A stretch of 64,000 nt of DNA from Rhizopus arrhizus (GCA_024220505.1 JAKZZE010000018.1:1116001-1180000), one strand, 5' to 3'; counted from the first letter of the stretch, positions 23,930 to 36,900 are shown. Notes: generated by a model from the letters alone, not told the origin. A program made the numbers and translations.

Positions 23930-24649
23930 ACTTTCGTTTTCTTCCAAATATCAACTATCAGACAATCTGATTCCGTCAAACCCTCGCATTATTCTATCCA
24001 AAATCAGTCATCCACAAAATCTTTATGCTCCTTTCCATATACTAGTGGTTTATGCTCCAGCTTCTACAGGTAAGGACAGAATAGAGTTTTTTGATTCTGT
24101 GTTAGATGCTCTCAATTCTGTATCTGATATTGACCCACACCGGATCATTATCCTTGGAGACTTCAATTATTCTTATCATCGTCGTAACTTGTCAACTTAA
24201 ACATCTCTAAAATGGGTATCATATCTAGAGGAATCCTTTTATAACGTGATGCATAGTGGGGACAATAGTAATATCCCAACATTCCGCCGCAATGATGAGA
24301 TCTACTCTACAATCGATTACATCTTCATTAGTAATCAGATGCGCCCAATGCTTAAGTCTACCGATATACACCGACTACACTCTTCGTGGACTGATCATCA
24401 ATTGCTCTCTCTTTCGATTAATTTAGGCCAAACTCTCACTGGGTTTGGTCTCTGGCGTGCCAACCCCATTTTGGCTCAACAGAAAGCGTACCGCGTACAA
24501 TTAAAGCAACGACTCACAGGTATTATATCTTCTTTGCCTAATCAGATGACAGCACAAGAGCAATGGGACTACGTCCAATCTGAGATACGGCTATTTACTC
24601 AACGCTATGCAGTCGACTACACCAACCGGCGTAAAAAGTCAATTAAGGT

Positions 24650-25109
24650 TGTTTTAATCGCAAGATTAAATAAAAAATTAAACAGAAAAACAATAGCAGC
24701 AATATAAAATTAAAATCCTTCTTTATTGCAGATTTCTTTATATTGCGAAAAGGCCTCGCTTTATGGATAAAAAGTTGGCATCTATTTATATTCTTTGTGA
24801 GCGTAGATATAAAAGATATAGACTCGGTCACGATGTCGTGCTGAAGAACCAATGATTAAGCTAAAGCTTGTCGATGTTCTAATATATGCATCTGAAATTG
24901 AACAATAGAAATAATAACCAGTCAATTAACTTTGATCTAATTACTTTTGGGGTTGACAATTGATTAGACTCTCTAGGATGACAGATATTGATCTTATTGT
25001 TCTAAATTTGGAAAAGTGTGGAATTGTTCAATCATAGTTTAATCTTTTGTGCATCGTTATTTATTTTAATACAACTGATATCATATAGAAAATAACTATG
25101 TTTACAACA
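24650..25109 (+). mobile_element. Second solo LTR in LINE2 ORF2
   Basis: TGTTTTAATCGC...GTTTACAACA, 460 bp, flanked by AAGGT (24645-24649 and 25110-25114). Removing it restores RRKKSIKVLQRKRNA, colinear with LINE1 ORF2 (WRKKQLNKLQKKRNR). Confidence 0.85.
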
Positions 25110-27194
25110 AAGGTCTTACAGCGCAAGCGTAATGCTTTCCTCCGAAGCCAGCCACCTATAGCCATCCGGCTACGGTGTCTTCCTGTTATGGACCAACAAA
25201 ATTGAATCTCTTCAACAAGAGTTGGTGGATATTGCAGCATTAAAGGCGGGAATACGTTGAAGAGAACATGGAGAGAAATTGGCCGGTTATCTCAAGCGGA
25301 TACATCAGGTACAAACCGTCGAACAGAGCATAAACTGTTTACAATATACTACATCGAGATCGACTGTATCCTCTCGTACACAACTCCTGGAGGCTAGTCA
25401 AGCATTTTACCAAGAACTCTATTCCGTTGATCCTGTGGATGAGCATGATATTGATTGCTACCTGCAAGATATAGCAGATCTACCACAATTAAATGAAGAT
25501 GATCGTCATTATCTCACTTCTCCAATTACAATTGAGGGCATAATTGAACAGTCAAAGAAAGTCATTGGGAAGCAAAGTAGTCCTGGATAGGATGGTTTAG
25601 GTTATGTCTTCATGCATCTCATTTATCAGTTCTCACCGTTAAAGGATCTTATTACCAAGATATACAACACCGCGCTAGCTACTGATTCCTTTCCTTCATC
25701 ATGGCAAGATTTACGTGTACGATTACTGCCAAAGAAAGGGGATCTCTCTACCCTAAAAAATTGGAGACCAATTTCCTTGATCAACTGTGATGCAAAGATC
25801 TACACGCGCATTATTAACCAACGGATGAGATCCGTTATGGACACAATTGTCAATCATTATCAAACTGGTTTTCTTGGTGATCGCTTTATAGCTGAAAATG
25901 ACATGATTCTCAACATACTCATGGAACAAGCTCATGTTCAAAAAAGGCCTGAGATTGGTCTCTTATTAGATCAAGAAAAGGCCTATGATCGCGTCCACCC
26001 TATGTACTTGCGTCAAACAATGCTAGCCTTTGGTTTTCCTCCATCTTTAGTCCATTCTCTTGAGAGTCTTTTCTTTGGAAATGCGGTGAGAATCAATATC
26101 AATGGGTATTTTACCAACAGAATTGATCAGCGTCGTGGTCTTCGATAAGGCGATCCATTATCGCCTCTTCTTTTCAACATTGCGATGGAACCGTTTCTTC
26201 GACATATCCTTCAAGATTCTTCCTTTCAAGGCTTCCAATTCCAAGTTGTGAGCAACTCGGCCACCACAACATCCAATACCATGCCCCCTCCCTTAAAGGT
26301 ACTTGCCTATGCGGGTGATGTATGTGTCCTGTTGCATTCCACGGATGATTACTGTCGCCTACGCCACCATTTAGACCGCTATGGGTCTGTATCCAATGCT
26401 AAGGTTAATATTCACAAGACTGAAGCATTTTCTTTGGATGGACGCTCCTGTTGTATAATGGTAATAGTTATTAAGAAAAAGGTAGAAACAAAAATAAAGA
26501 AACAGTGTAGGTACTTTTTGAGACTGATCTTTGTTTCAGTTTAAGTTAAAGTAAAAATTATTCTAATTGAAGGCAGGTATTTACAGTAGGTCAAAAAATT
26601 GCTGCAAGGAATCCATTTTTCTCAATTTTTGTAGCGTACATCCTGCCACAATGGTACAAACTGCCTCTGTTTCCACATAGTAGATTTCCTACATGTCTTG
26701 AAAAGTCCGAAAGAGTTTAAGCCCTATTGGATAAGTATTGAAGGAAGTATGAGGCGCGCAATTTGAAAATTTGAAAAAACGAAAATTTGAACGCAATGAA
26801 TTTATTTATTAATATTTAGTTGATCCTCCTTTTCTATTAATAACCTCTTGAATTCTTACCGGCATGCTATCGATGTACCTTTGGCAAAGTTCTTTATCAA
26901 ATCCATTCCATGCTTTTTGTACTCGTTCCCAAAGCTCATCCGTATTCTTTGCTCTACGTTCGTAACAGCTGAGCTTTAACTTCAGCTGATGCCATACATG
27001 TTCTATTGGATTTAAGTCCGGACTCTGAGCTGGCCAATCGTTAATATAACTCTATTGGTGACTATTCAACCAGGCTACTGTAGATTTTATCTTGTGCTTT
27101 GGGTCATTATCATGCTGAAAGTAAATGTAGGACCAGTCGGAATTATAGTGCTCCATAGTATCACGAAGCGTGGTGTTCAAATTATGCTGGTGGC

Positions 27195-28646
27195 ATGGTT
27201 CTTTCGTATAAAAATCATTACCCAAGTTCAAACTCAGCTAACCCTGGGAAGAACGCACCCAACAATTCAAACTATGCTTGGACCAAGGTCGTTACGAAGA
27301 ATATCTCATCTTTGAAACACCCTCCTCCTGGCAACGATTACCGAAATCGAAAACACCGTTCTCCTGTCGCTTCTCGTCGCAGCAGCGTTGCATCTGCGGA
27401 TTCGTTATTTAGCAATGTGTCTATTGCCCAACATCCCTCAACCATCCGTCCATTTATAAAAGGAATGGAAAAGCACAGTATTTTAGTGGATGTTACTGAT
27501 GTGAAAGATGCCGAATTGTTAAAAAAGGCATTCCAAGAATTTAATAAAGTTGAAAGTGAGAATGAGGACGGCGATGAAGACTACCTTGGTCGCTCGTTAA
27601 TTAAGCGTACCTATCTGAATCGCACATTCATTGAAACGCAATGGACCCTAGGTAGCCGAGGCTATACCACTATTTTGAATGATGGTATCACTTTGTCCGA
27701 TGGCACCTTTGTGAAAGGGTATAAAAGTCTTCCTTCTGATGCCAAAATCGTCCGTTTGAGACTTGAAAGATTACCTCTCCGCCCTGTTAAGAAGTTGACA
27801 AAAGAGATGGAAGCCAGGCTTTCTTGCTTTGGCGAAGTGCTTGACCTTGGCTTGATTAAATCAGGAGGTTGTAACGTTGGTATTGGCTATGCCACGCTGA
27901 ATATCGACCCTGTTGAGAGCCCACTTGAACACCTGGAAAAACTTCAGAGAGTGATTGACTGGGATGACGGCGAAGGCGACATTCGTCATGTATATCTGCA
28001 ATGGGATGAGATGCCTCCCTTCTGCCGTATTTGCCAGAAAGAGGATCATTGTAGAGCCGACTGCCCTGACCTGAAAAAGTACTTGGAGTGCTACAACTGT
28101 AACAAGAAGGGGCACATGATGCGTAACTGTCCCCGCAACAACCATATAAATCCGGTCGTTACTCCCAATAAGAAAAAGAATATTGCAGCACCCACTAAGG
28201 CCACGCGTAAGGGGGAGGTTGCTCGCCAAATCATTACTCGGCCAACCAGTAGCGGTGACCAACAGCAAACAGCTGCACCGGTTAATGGTCTCCAGACTGG
28301 TTTACGCTCAAACAATGCTGACACACACCATCCTACGAATACGGAAGATGCCGACATGTCAGAAAACGACATAATTAATACGGAAAAGGAGGATGATCCT
28401 ATGAACGGCACGACAGGTTCTGATCATCCTAACAGAGAGTCTAACAAGATTAGAACAATTGAAAGCGACGATGAAGATCTCACAACCCTTTGCCGCGATC
28501 TAGATAACCGACCGACCAAACACCCTAGAGTGGATTTGAATAAGGATGTTACAAACTCAAAGACCGATCAGTGTGATAGTATAGAATCACAAGCTTCCAG
28601 TAACTATGAGGATACCGGAGGCAACAGTTCAACCAACCGACAATAA
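27195..28646 (+). CDS. LINE1 ORF1 protein (nucleic-acid binding, two CCHC knuckles)
   Basis: 483 aa, open throughout. An RRM-like or esterase-free central region (VRLRLERLPLRPVKKLTKEM) precedes two zinc knuckles (CRICQKEDHCRADC, CYNCNKKGHMMRNC) and an acidic, Asn/Asp-rich tail. It should coat LINE RNA and act as chaperone in the RNP. It is the better-preserved relative of LINE2 ORF1. The start at 27195 is chosen because LINE2 begins with the same MVLS at the element boundary. The stop lies 5 nt before the ORF2 ATG, at the base of a perfect hairpin. Confidence 0.9.
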   Translation: MVLSYKNHYPSSNSANPGKNAPNNSNYAWTKVVTKNISSLKHPPPGNDYRNRKHRSPVASRRSSVASADSLFSNVSIAQHPSTIRPFIKGMEKHSILVDVTDVKDAELLKKAFQEFNKVESENEDGDEDYLGRSLIKRTYLNRTFIETQWTLGSRGYTTILNDGITLSDGTFVKGYKSLPSDAKIVRLRLERLPLRPVKKLTKEMEARLSCFGEVLDLGLIKSGGCNVGIGYATLNIDPVESPLEHLEKLQRVIDWDDGEGDIRHVYLQWDEMPPFCRICQKEDHCRADCPDLKKYLECYNCNKKGHMMRNCPRNNHINPVVTPNKKKNIAAPTKATRKGEVARQIITRPTSSGDQQQTAAPVNGLQTGLRSNNADTHHPTNTEDADMSENDIINTEKEDDPMNGTTGSDHPNRESNKIRTIESDDEDLTTLCRDLDNRPTKHPRVDLNKDVTNSKTDQCDSIESQASSNYEDTGGNSSTNRQ

Positions 28647-28678
28647 TTTTAATGTTATTACACAATAACATTAAAATT
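28645..28678 (+). promoter_or_regulatory. 15-bp stem, 4-nt loop hairpin at ORF1/ORF2 junction
   Basis: AATTTTAATGTTATT (28645-28659) pairs perfectly with 28664-28678 around the loop ACAC. The ORF1 stop (28644-28646) and ORF2 ATG (28652-28654) both lie in the 5' arm. A role in reinitiation is inferred. Confidence 0.7.
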
Positions 28679-31600
28679 GCCACACTCAACTGTCGTGGCC
28701 TCACCAAAATAAATCAAGAAAAGAAACAAAAAAAATTCATTCGCTTCCTTCGCAACTCTGGTGTTGATATCTTGGTTCTTCAAGAAACTCATGCCAGCAA
28801 TATGATCATTCAAGACTCGTTTAATATGCAGTTCCAAACACATTCAAGTACTTGGACCAAACACTGCGGTATACTCTCCTTAAATAAACATTATTCAGTT
28901 TCTACTAATTGTGTAGGAATTGATGGTAGATTCATTTTATCGAGCATCGTGCCTTCTATTCACTATGCTTCCTATGACAACACTACCAATAACCAACAAA
29001 CAATCCTTCAGATCTTAAACATATATGCTCCAGCTGTCCGCCAAGAAAGAAAACTCTTCTATGCACAACTAATGGACACTTCAATAATACGCAACCTATT
29101 ACGTGATACCATCGGTCATTTATTCATTATGGGCGATTTCAATCACACTTACAGCTCTTCCTCCACCATTCTCCCAACTGGTACCACGCGGGAATGGATA
29201 GACTGTTTGCAGTTGCACTACCACGATTGTTTTGAACATGATAAACTGGCTACCTTTCGTAGGGGTGAACACTTTTCTACCATTGACCATATATTTTGTC
29301 GACCCGATACCTCGCTCAATGTCAAGGAAAAACACCAAGGTTTTCTCAACAGTGATTGGACAGATCACTCAATGTTGGAAATCTCGTTTATGTTCAATAT
29401 CCCTGATCAAGGACCCGGCACATGGAAAGCTAACCCTTTCTTAGCCAAAAACATCCACTTCAAACATGCTTTTCAAGATCATCTACAGTATCTCCAATCA
29501 CAGTTACCTTCACAGGCCGAGTACCTAGCTGATCGAGAAATCTGGGACTGGATCAAAGTTCAAGCCAAGACGTTTATCCGAACTTTTCAACTGCAACAAA
29601 ACAATTGGCGGAAAAAGCAACTGAATAAGCTACAAAAGAAGCGTAATCGAATTTTGAGGACCTACAAGCACTTCAACATTCTGAATACAGTCTTGCCAAC
29701 TATTGAACAGCAAATTGGATCTCTTCAAGATCAAATATCCGAGATTGAATGTCTTAAAGCTGGGAAATTCTGGAGAGAGAACAATGAAAAGTCCCCTGGC
29801 TTCTTGAAAAGGTTGATTAAGACTCGAGAAAGTCAAAGGTATATACCAAACTTAACCGACCCAGTAACGGAGACTATGCGTTCCTCCAAAGAAGAGAAGA
29901 TGAATATTGTGGAAGCGTTTTATGGTCAGCTGTACGATCCAGATCCTGTCGATGACTCTGCGATGACCTCCATCTTGACTCACATCCCCGATTCGTGCAA
30001 ACTTACTGACACTCAAAAAGCAACCTTGACGGAGCCGATTACGATCGAGGATGTACTCCTTTATAGCAAACGCTCGCCAAAAAAAAGTAGCCCTGGCCCA
30101 GACGGCTTGCCCTATGAAATCTTGAACTTGATCGTGGCATTCGAGCCTTTCCACTCGTTGATCTGTCGCGTCTATAACGATGCCTTAGACCACGGTGTAT
30201 TTCCAGCTACTTGGGACGAATCACTGATGAGCTTACTCCCCAAAAAAGGAGACTTGACTCAAATGAAAAATTACCGTCCGATTTCATTGGTAAATACTGA
30301 TACAAAGATATTTACTCGGCTTGTCAACAGCCGGCTTATGCGTGTCTCTCGCAAGATTGTCAATGAGAATCAACTTGGCTTCATACCTGGTCGCTATATT
30401 GCAGAAAATGGAATGATCACTCAAATCATAATGGAACACGCCGCCTGCCAATCTTCCTCTGACGATAAGAGCCTAGCCTTACTACTAGATCAGGAGAAAG
30501 CGTATGATCGGATCAATTTACATTACTTGGAGCAAGTCATGCTTACTTGGGGCTTTCCAGCTTCAATTGTGAACAGCATCATCACCATGCTTGCCAACAA
30601 CCGTATCAAGATCAACGTTAATGGGTTTACCTCAGCTGATGTTTTTAAACGAAGAGGCTTGAAACAGGGCGACCCCATATCACCCATCCTGTACAATCTT
30701 GCTTTGGAGCCAATTTTTAAGGTCAGTCCTACAAGACTCTACCTACTCTGGCTACATTATGGCTTTACAACCTCATCTTGTTACTGGCGGCTCTACTGAT
30801 GCTTCGGTGAACGTCAAGATCCTTTGCTATGCTGATGATACGCTCGTATTCATCAAGAACTTACAGGATCTCTCCAGGTTAAAACATCATATAGAAGTTT
30901 ATAGTCGATCTTCTAATGCTCGCATCAATTACAACAAAGTGGAAACCATCTCGCTATCAGGTCGAGACCACTCTAGCTATTGGGGGCGAGATCTAACTGA
31001 TATGAATATACCTCGAATTCATCTACCAACAAATCCAGATCCTATCGTGTATCTTGGTTTCCCATTAATACAGTCCAGCCTCCAACGTCGCACATTCATG
31101 TCTCAGTTTACCAACAAGATCAAACAGATTGCCTTACTGCACTCAACTCGCTCCTTATCGATACTTGGTCGAGCAACAATTGTCAATTCTCTGCTACTCT
31201 CTATGTGCTGGTATCTGTTCCGGGTAACTCCCATAACTAAATCAGATATCTCCAAAATTCGCTCAGTAGTATCCAAATTTATGAACCAAGGAATCTTCCC
31301 GCGGATAAAATGGACCATATTGACACTTCCAAAGCATCTTGGTGGTCTTAACCTGATTGACCCTCACATTCAGCAAGCTGCCTTATACTTTCGATGGATC
31401 CAACCACTATTGGTTACCAGACAACGATCTCGTCCTTCGAAAGTTACAAGATTGTTACGAATACACTTGAAAAACACGTACAACACGCAGCACCATGAAA
31501 TACCTCTTTTGTTTCAAGATGGACGGAAGTCAACTCAACTTCGTTTATTCAACATTTGCAACCTGCTAACCAAGTCAATTGATTTAATTCCAAGGAATTT

Positions 31601-32543
31601 CAGCACAATGGAGCTCAATCCACACGCATGTTTACTATTGCCCATCCAAGACATTTTCATGCATCCTGAACAACGTTTCAAGTTTCCTTCGATCTGTGGT
31701 CAGATGAAAGTACAAGATCTATTTCAGTACAATCAGCAAACACACACGATTGCAAGAATCCCACATGCTGATATGGACAACCGATTTAAACGAGCTGCCA
31801 ACAAAATCTTCCGTGGTGTCGAAGCCAGCAAGTTGTTCCTCAGTTACTTCTTTGGTAAACATTGCATACCAGATGCATCTCGCCCTCAACAAATAGATAC
31901 ATCTATCGACGAGGATCCACCACAGCTCAGCTTTACCCCATTCGTCGACTGCTTGCAATTCACACTTCCTTCCACCAAAAGCTTCACCGATGTGACAACA
32001 AAAATATTTCGCAAAACCTGCAACCAACTCAACACTGCACCAAAATACTTGACAGATATTCTTCCTCAGCGCTGGTTGGCCTTTTGGAGTCTTTATCTTA
32101 CTGCAACACAACGAAATGTTATTTATCGGCTTATCAACAAAAAAATACCGCATAAAGATATACTTCACAAATTCTTTCCCGACAAATTCGATACTCCTAA
32201 TTGTTCATTTTGTGCATCTACTATCGATTCCTTGCAACACTTTCTCTTCGATTGCCCTGTCAAACAAGTCGTTTGGCAAGGTCTTGTTCGCGAATTCCTA
32301 TGGCCAACAGTGGACACGCAAGATATTTTTAAAGCTTTTACCACATTAGACTACTACTCTGTTTCCTACTGTCAATCCTCCGATATCACCGCAGAATCAG
32401 TCCTCATCATTGCCCTTGGCCAAGTTTGGAAATGCCACTGGCAAAGCATTTTCAACCAACAACCGTTCTTGTCAAGCACTGTACTACAGGCTATCCGCAA
32501 CAATGTCCAACAACACATCGCTGAAGAAGGTGACCTCGACTAG
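28652..32543 (+). pseudogene. LINE1 ORF2: APE endonuclease, reverse transcriptase, CCHC (one frameshift)
   Basis: Encodes the target-nicking endonuclease and RT. Seen: LNCRGLTK and QETHAS at the N-terminus, MGDFNHTY, TIDHIFCR, DHSMLEIS (endonuclease). The RT blocks are LPKKGDLTQMKNYRPISLVN, LLLDQEKAYDRI, GLKQGDPISPILYNLALEP and CYADDTLVFI. A C-terminal CSFCASTIDSLQHFLFDC knuckle follows. A single-base loss in a T run near 30715-30720 (GAGCCAATTTTTAAGG) moves the frame between the GDPISP and YADD motifs. The rest is open, so it is either a recent inactivation or a base-call error in the homopolymer. Confidence 0.9.
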
Positions 32544-33442
32544 TACCCCTCTATCAACCTTATCTTTCTTTTTATTGTACGCATTCTTTTATTATCATTA
32601 ACTCTTTTAATTTGCGCCCGCCTCTTACCGAAACCAATCATTTTGGGTAACGCGGAGCAATAAATAAAAACCTTTTAAAAAAAAAAAAATTATGCTGGTA
32701 AACATCCGAATAAATGCTTCCATCGTAAATTTGGCAGTCATATCCTGGACTTCCGCATGTTATACAGCCTCACGTCATCAACTTGGTAGCTCTATGCTTG
32801 ACTGTAAATTTCAGGTCACGATGTTGAAAAAGACCACTTGGCCTTTTCCAATAGTAGTTACCACCATCAGATCCCCATACATTGATCTCAGATTCATTAA
32901 AGAATACCGTTTATTGTCAGTCGTCTACTGTCTAATCCTGATGATCGTTGACACATTCTAACTGATGCTACATATGTGCTTTTGTCGGAAATAGCTTCTT
33001 TTTTTCTATTGAAAAATGGAACTCCATTGATTTCAGTACCTTAATTGCTGACTGGTATGAGATATCATAGCCAAGTTCAGCCAGCTCCCGGCATACCTCT
33101 TTGGCAGTATTTGGAACCCCTTTAACGAATTTTCTTTTGCTTAACCGCTTCGTCACTTTGGAGTTTATTGTAGGTCTACCACCTGTATTTATTGTCCTGT
33201 TTAAAAACAACCTTCTAAAGTAACTACTAACAGTTGATTTATGTACTCCAGTCTCCTTAGCAATAGCGTACGCTGATGTGGGCTCAGTTAATGCTTGTTT
33301 GAGATTGTTTACTTTCTCGTTTGATAGTCGTTTAGGCATGTGGTTGATGATAGGGTAAAAAAGATAAATAGTGCAAGCAAGACAATTTAAAATTTAAAAT
33401 AAAGGAATTGCAAGCGTCTTTATATACTGCTAACATTCTTAC

Positions 33443-33865
33443 TGTTGTATCCACACAACTAGTAAAGTGAACATTCATGGATAAACGAGAGATCTCCGCA
33501 ATAGCCAACTTTGCCCTGTTGTCTCTACCCGCGTTCCCACGACTATATCGGAACCTGATTATAACAACGGCAGTTCAATCCAACCTTATTCGATAATTAT
33601 CGTTAGATCAATAATTTATCTACTTCATTGTCCCTTGATTCGTCAAGAAGACAGCGGCTATTGATTATCTACTATCTTTCCTTTATCTTCCCATCCTTCC
33701 CACATTATTCTTTTAACCGATCAATTGAAATAGCGGTAAAGATCCAGACATCCAAAAAGTATAAATAGTCTCAAATGTTTTTATTAATAAAGCAACATAT
33801 AATCTTTAGTTTCACAACTATTGTCTTTTTAGTTTTTGTCTTTTATTTTAATACTTGGCAAAACA
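33443..33865 (+). repeat. 5' LTR of the chromovirus
   Basis: 423 bp; appears identical to 39229-39651. A related 408-bp solo copy lies in reverse at 54032-54439. Confidence 0.92.
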
Positions 33866-33941
33866 TTTTTTTTTGTGAATTCTTTATTGACTTTATTTTT
33901 AAAAACAACCCTTTTTTATTATTACTACCTACCTTACCAAT

Positions 33942-36900
33942 ATGTCAAACACAAATGACTTTAACTCTGCTGCTGCTGGTTCTTCCAGTAGTAATGCCAA
34001 AACTTATCCTGATAACGCTCGTCGTATGTCAGATGTTTCTACTTTATCTTCAGAGGCAGAGTCCTCTGGAATGACCACTTCTGCAGTTTCTTCTGGTTCT
34101 CTTGAACCTAGCATCGCAGCTCCATCCATCCACTCTTCTATTGAGGAGTTGGATTCCACCATCATCGGTGCCACCCAAGTTATTCTTAACTTGTCTGTTC
34201 GTCTTCTTTCTACGACGCCTGAGTCAGAGGAAGATAGCATGGTGCGCGCTAAGTTCGAAGCCTGCTCTAAGGACCTAGAGAGACTAGTTCATACTAGAGA
34301 TCTCCTCCAGCGAGCCATGAACCATGCTGTTCCCACCGCTTGGACTGGTTCACCTAAGGTTGCGCCTGCAGCCTTGAATGTTGTACCTCCAAACCTACCC
34401 CTCATGCAGTGGAAGGGTGCAGTCTTTGACCCATCTGCCCCTGTCTCTGTGGATGTCAAGCACTGCTTGAAAAAATTTCAGGACGTAATGTTCGCACATG
34501 GTCTTGACCTTGATCAACACTGGCTTCGTCTTCTCCCTCCTTGCTTGTCATCGAGTCAACGTACTTGGCTTGATGAGTACCAAGAAAAAGAGGATGTCCA
34601 TACGTGGAGTCAGTTCAAAAAGGCTTTTACTAGCCATTATGGTGTTGGATCGGCTGAAGAAAAAGCCACGTCTACAACGGAGTTGTTACGCATCTCCATG
34701 ACTGCTGCTGAAACTGTTGACCAGTACGTTGAACGTTTCAACAACCTTCGTCGCTTGGCACAGATCCAAGATCGCTGTGTCTTGACTCGTTGCTTTTTGA
34801 TCGGTCTTCAGGCCGACATCTACAAGAAGGTGGTCGTGTCCTTAGCCAATTGTACGGACGCGGAAAAAGAATCGGTCGACTACGTTGTCAAGTTGGCCAA
34901 GACCTTGTACCATTCGCTGTACAAAGTTCGTAAAGTGGCTAACGCTGCTCACACTTCTGCTGGCCCTTCAATGGTCAATGACTCTTCTTCTTCTTCTGGT
35001 CGAAAGAAATCTTCTGCTTTTGTCTCTGCTTCTGCTGTTCGTTCTGCACCTTATCCGCAGGCTTCTAGGAAGTATTGCAGATTCCACAAGACTACCACCC
35101 ATAGCAATGATGAATGTCGTGCTATGAAGAAAGCTTCCTCTTCTTCTCCTTCTTCGGGTTCTACCCAAGTTGATGTCTCCTCTGGTTCTGCTGCCTCCCA
35201 GTGGAATCCAAGAAACCAACCTTCCGGTTTGGGACGTCCGTGCCGCTCTTGTGGTGCTGACAACTGGCGTCCTGGTCACCGATGCAAAGGAAAGGGTCGT
35301 TCAACCGGTTCCTTGGCTGACGATTCTGCCGGATCTTCTCACATGTTCCGAGCAATGAGCCGATCCCCTGCTTCTTCCTTGTCTTCCGTTGCCTCTTCTG
35401 GTAACGATGTTTCTGTTTCTGTTGGTTCTTCTGCCACTGCTACTTCGAGTAGTAGTGATGCTTCTCCCGGTCGCAAGACTGATGCTGCTGGTCCCGTTGT
35501 TCCTGTTCCCGATTCGTCGGATGATATGGACATTGATGTTGCGGAAGCCCTTACTGTGGCTGAAGCTGCTCAGGCCTGTAAGTACATTACACATCACATC
35601 TTTTCTAAATCGCCTTCAAACACTAATACGCTTTATGTTCCTATTATTATAGAGCACATCAAAACATGGGCCATGATTGATACCGGTTCGTCTTTTTCGT
35701 GTGTGTCTCCTTCGTTCTGTTCGACACTTGGTTTAGTTCCAACACCTAATCCAGGATCGATCAAGTTAGGACATAATAGTTCAAGTACTGTAAGCCGGTT
35801 AGGCATAATAAATCTTACTGTTTATTATAACCAAATCCGTTTGTCATATGAATTTGAAGTGTTTAATTTTAGCAGTGATGTTCCCATTTGTTTAGGACTT
35901 GACATTTTGCCTAAACTAAGAATAGGTTTAACAGGATTAGCCACTTCTTGGTTAAATTCTAATATTCCTAAAATACCTGATCCAGTTAACCCTGATGATT
36001 ATAAGCCAAATGAAACTCCTGTTGGCACTATGCAGGAAAGACAACGTTTGATGAGCACTATTCAACCTTTGTTAGATGCTAATACGAGTATCCCCATGTC
36101 TTCTCATTGTAATTTACCTGGTGCTATCATCACTCTTGATACTGAACCCAATGCCTTTGCTTATCGAAGACAACCCGATATTGCTATTGCTAATAGAAAG
36201 ATCATGGAAGACCAAATTGAAACTTGGTTGGATGATTGTGTCATTGAACCTGCTCCTTCCAATACTCGCTTCAATAACCCTATTTTTCTTGTTGGAAAAA
36301 AGGATGTCAACGGATTATACACTAAGAAAAGAGCAGTTATTGATCCACGTCTGCTTAACCAACTTGTAAAGAATGTTGATAGAATGCCTTTACCTCTAAT
36401 CAGCGATCTTCATCAACGTATGGGTTCTGCTACTATATTCACTACCTTCGACATACGAGCATGCTTTCATCGTTTTCTTATCCAAGAATCTGATAGACCC
36501 AAAACCGCATTTACTCATCCATTTACTGGTATGCAGTATCAATTTCGTCATTGTCCTTTTGGCTTGACAAGTACCGGTAACATTGTACAGCGTGTTCTTA
36601 CAAATTTGTTCGCAGATCTTCCTTACACTGCACTCTATATTGATGATCTATGTGTCTTCAGCTCTGGTGACATGAATCAACATATTGAGTATGTCCGTGA
36701 AGTGTTGAAACGTCTTACTGCTGCAAATTTAATCATTAATGTTGAAAAGACGCATTTTGCACAAAGTTGTGTAAATATTCTCGGATGGACTATTGGTAAC
36801 AATGGTTCTCTAATCCCTGATCAACGTAAACTGACAAATATACATTCTTGGCCCACACCTAAAACTGGTAGACAAGTCATGAGTTTTCTTGGGTTTGCAA

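Larger units (their letters stand above)
21724..26448 (+). mobile_element. LINE2, 5' half (non-LTR retrotransposon)
   Basis: It begins one base before the ORF1 ATG (21725), directly after the target-duplication copy AGAGCTGT (21716-21723). Two solo LTRs interrupt it (23366-23929, 24650-25109), and it ends at an LTR boundary preceded by GCTCC. Together with the inverted 3' half at 14.1-15.7 kb, less inserts, it makes a LINE of about 5.3 kb, close to LINE1 (about 5.5 kb). It is inactive: internal stops occur in both ORFs. Confidence 0.85.
23134..26448 (+). pseudogene. LINE2 ORF2, N-terminal half: APE endonuclease and reverse transcriptase
   Basis: The ATG overlaps the ORF1 stop. The APE-type endonuclease is visible across the first LTR insertion (FQETHTTTDHENF; then HILVVYAPAS, ILGDFNYSY; TIDYIFIS, DHQLLSLS). 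The RT follows after the second LTR (LPKKGDLSTLKNWRPISLIN, LLLDQEKAYDRVHP). The GDPLSPLLFNIAMEP motif is reached through an in-frame TAA at 26146-26148, and the active-site motif is AYAGDV where LINE1 has CYADD. Other stops occur near 24198, 25255 and 25588. It ends at ...AFSLDGRS by the LTR and continues on the minus strand at 15717. Confidence 0.85.
27191..32686 (+). mobile_element. LINE1, near-full-length non-LTR retrotransposon
   Basis: Inserted in Tc1 copy 1 with a 12-bp target duplication, AAATTATGCTGG (27179-27190 and 32687-32698), and a poly-A tail ending near 32689. ORF1 starts 4 nt from the 5' junction. Two ORFs follow; ORF2 has one frameshift. The 3' end reads CAATAAATAAAAACC before the tail. 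Confidence 0.92.
26816..33339 (-). pseudogene. Tc1 family A transposase, copy 1, disrupted
   Basis: It starts MPKRLSNEKVNNLKQAL at 33339 with the paired-type HTH region and meets a stop after ...TKAHM. Further pieces continue to about 32700. The C-terminal block appears at 26816-27190 on the other side of LINE1. It is colinear with the intact 340-aa homologue at 52130-53152. Inactive through the insertion plus stops. Confidence 0.85.
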
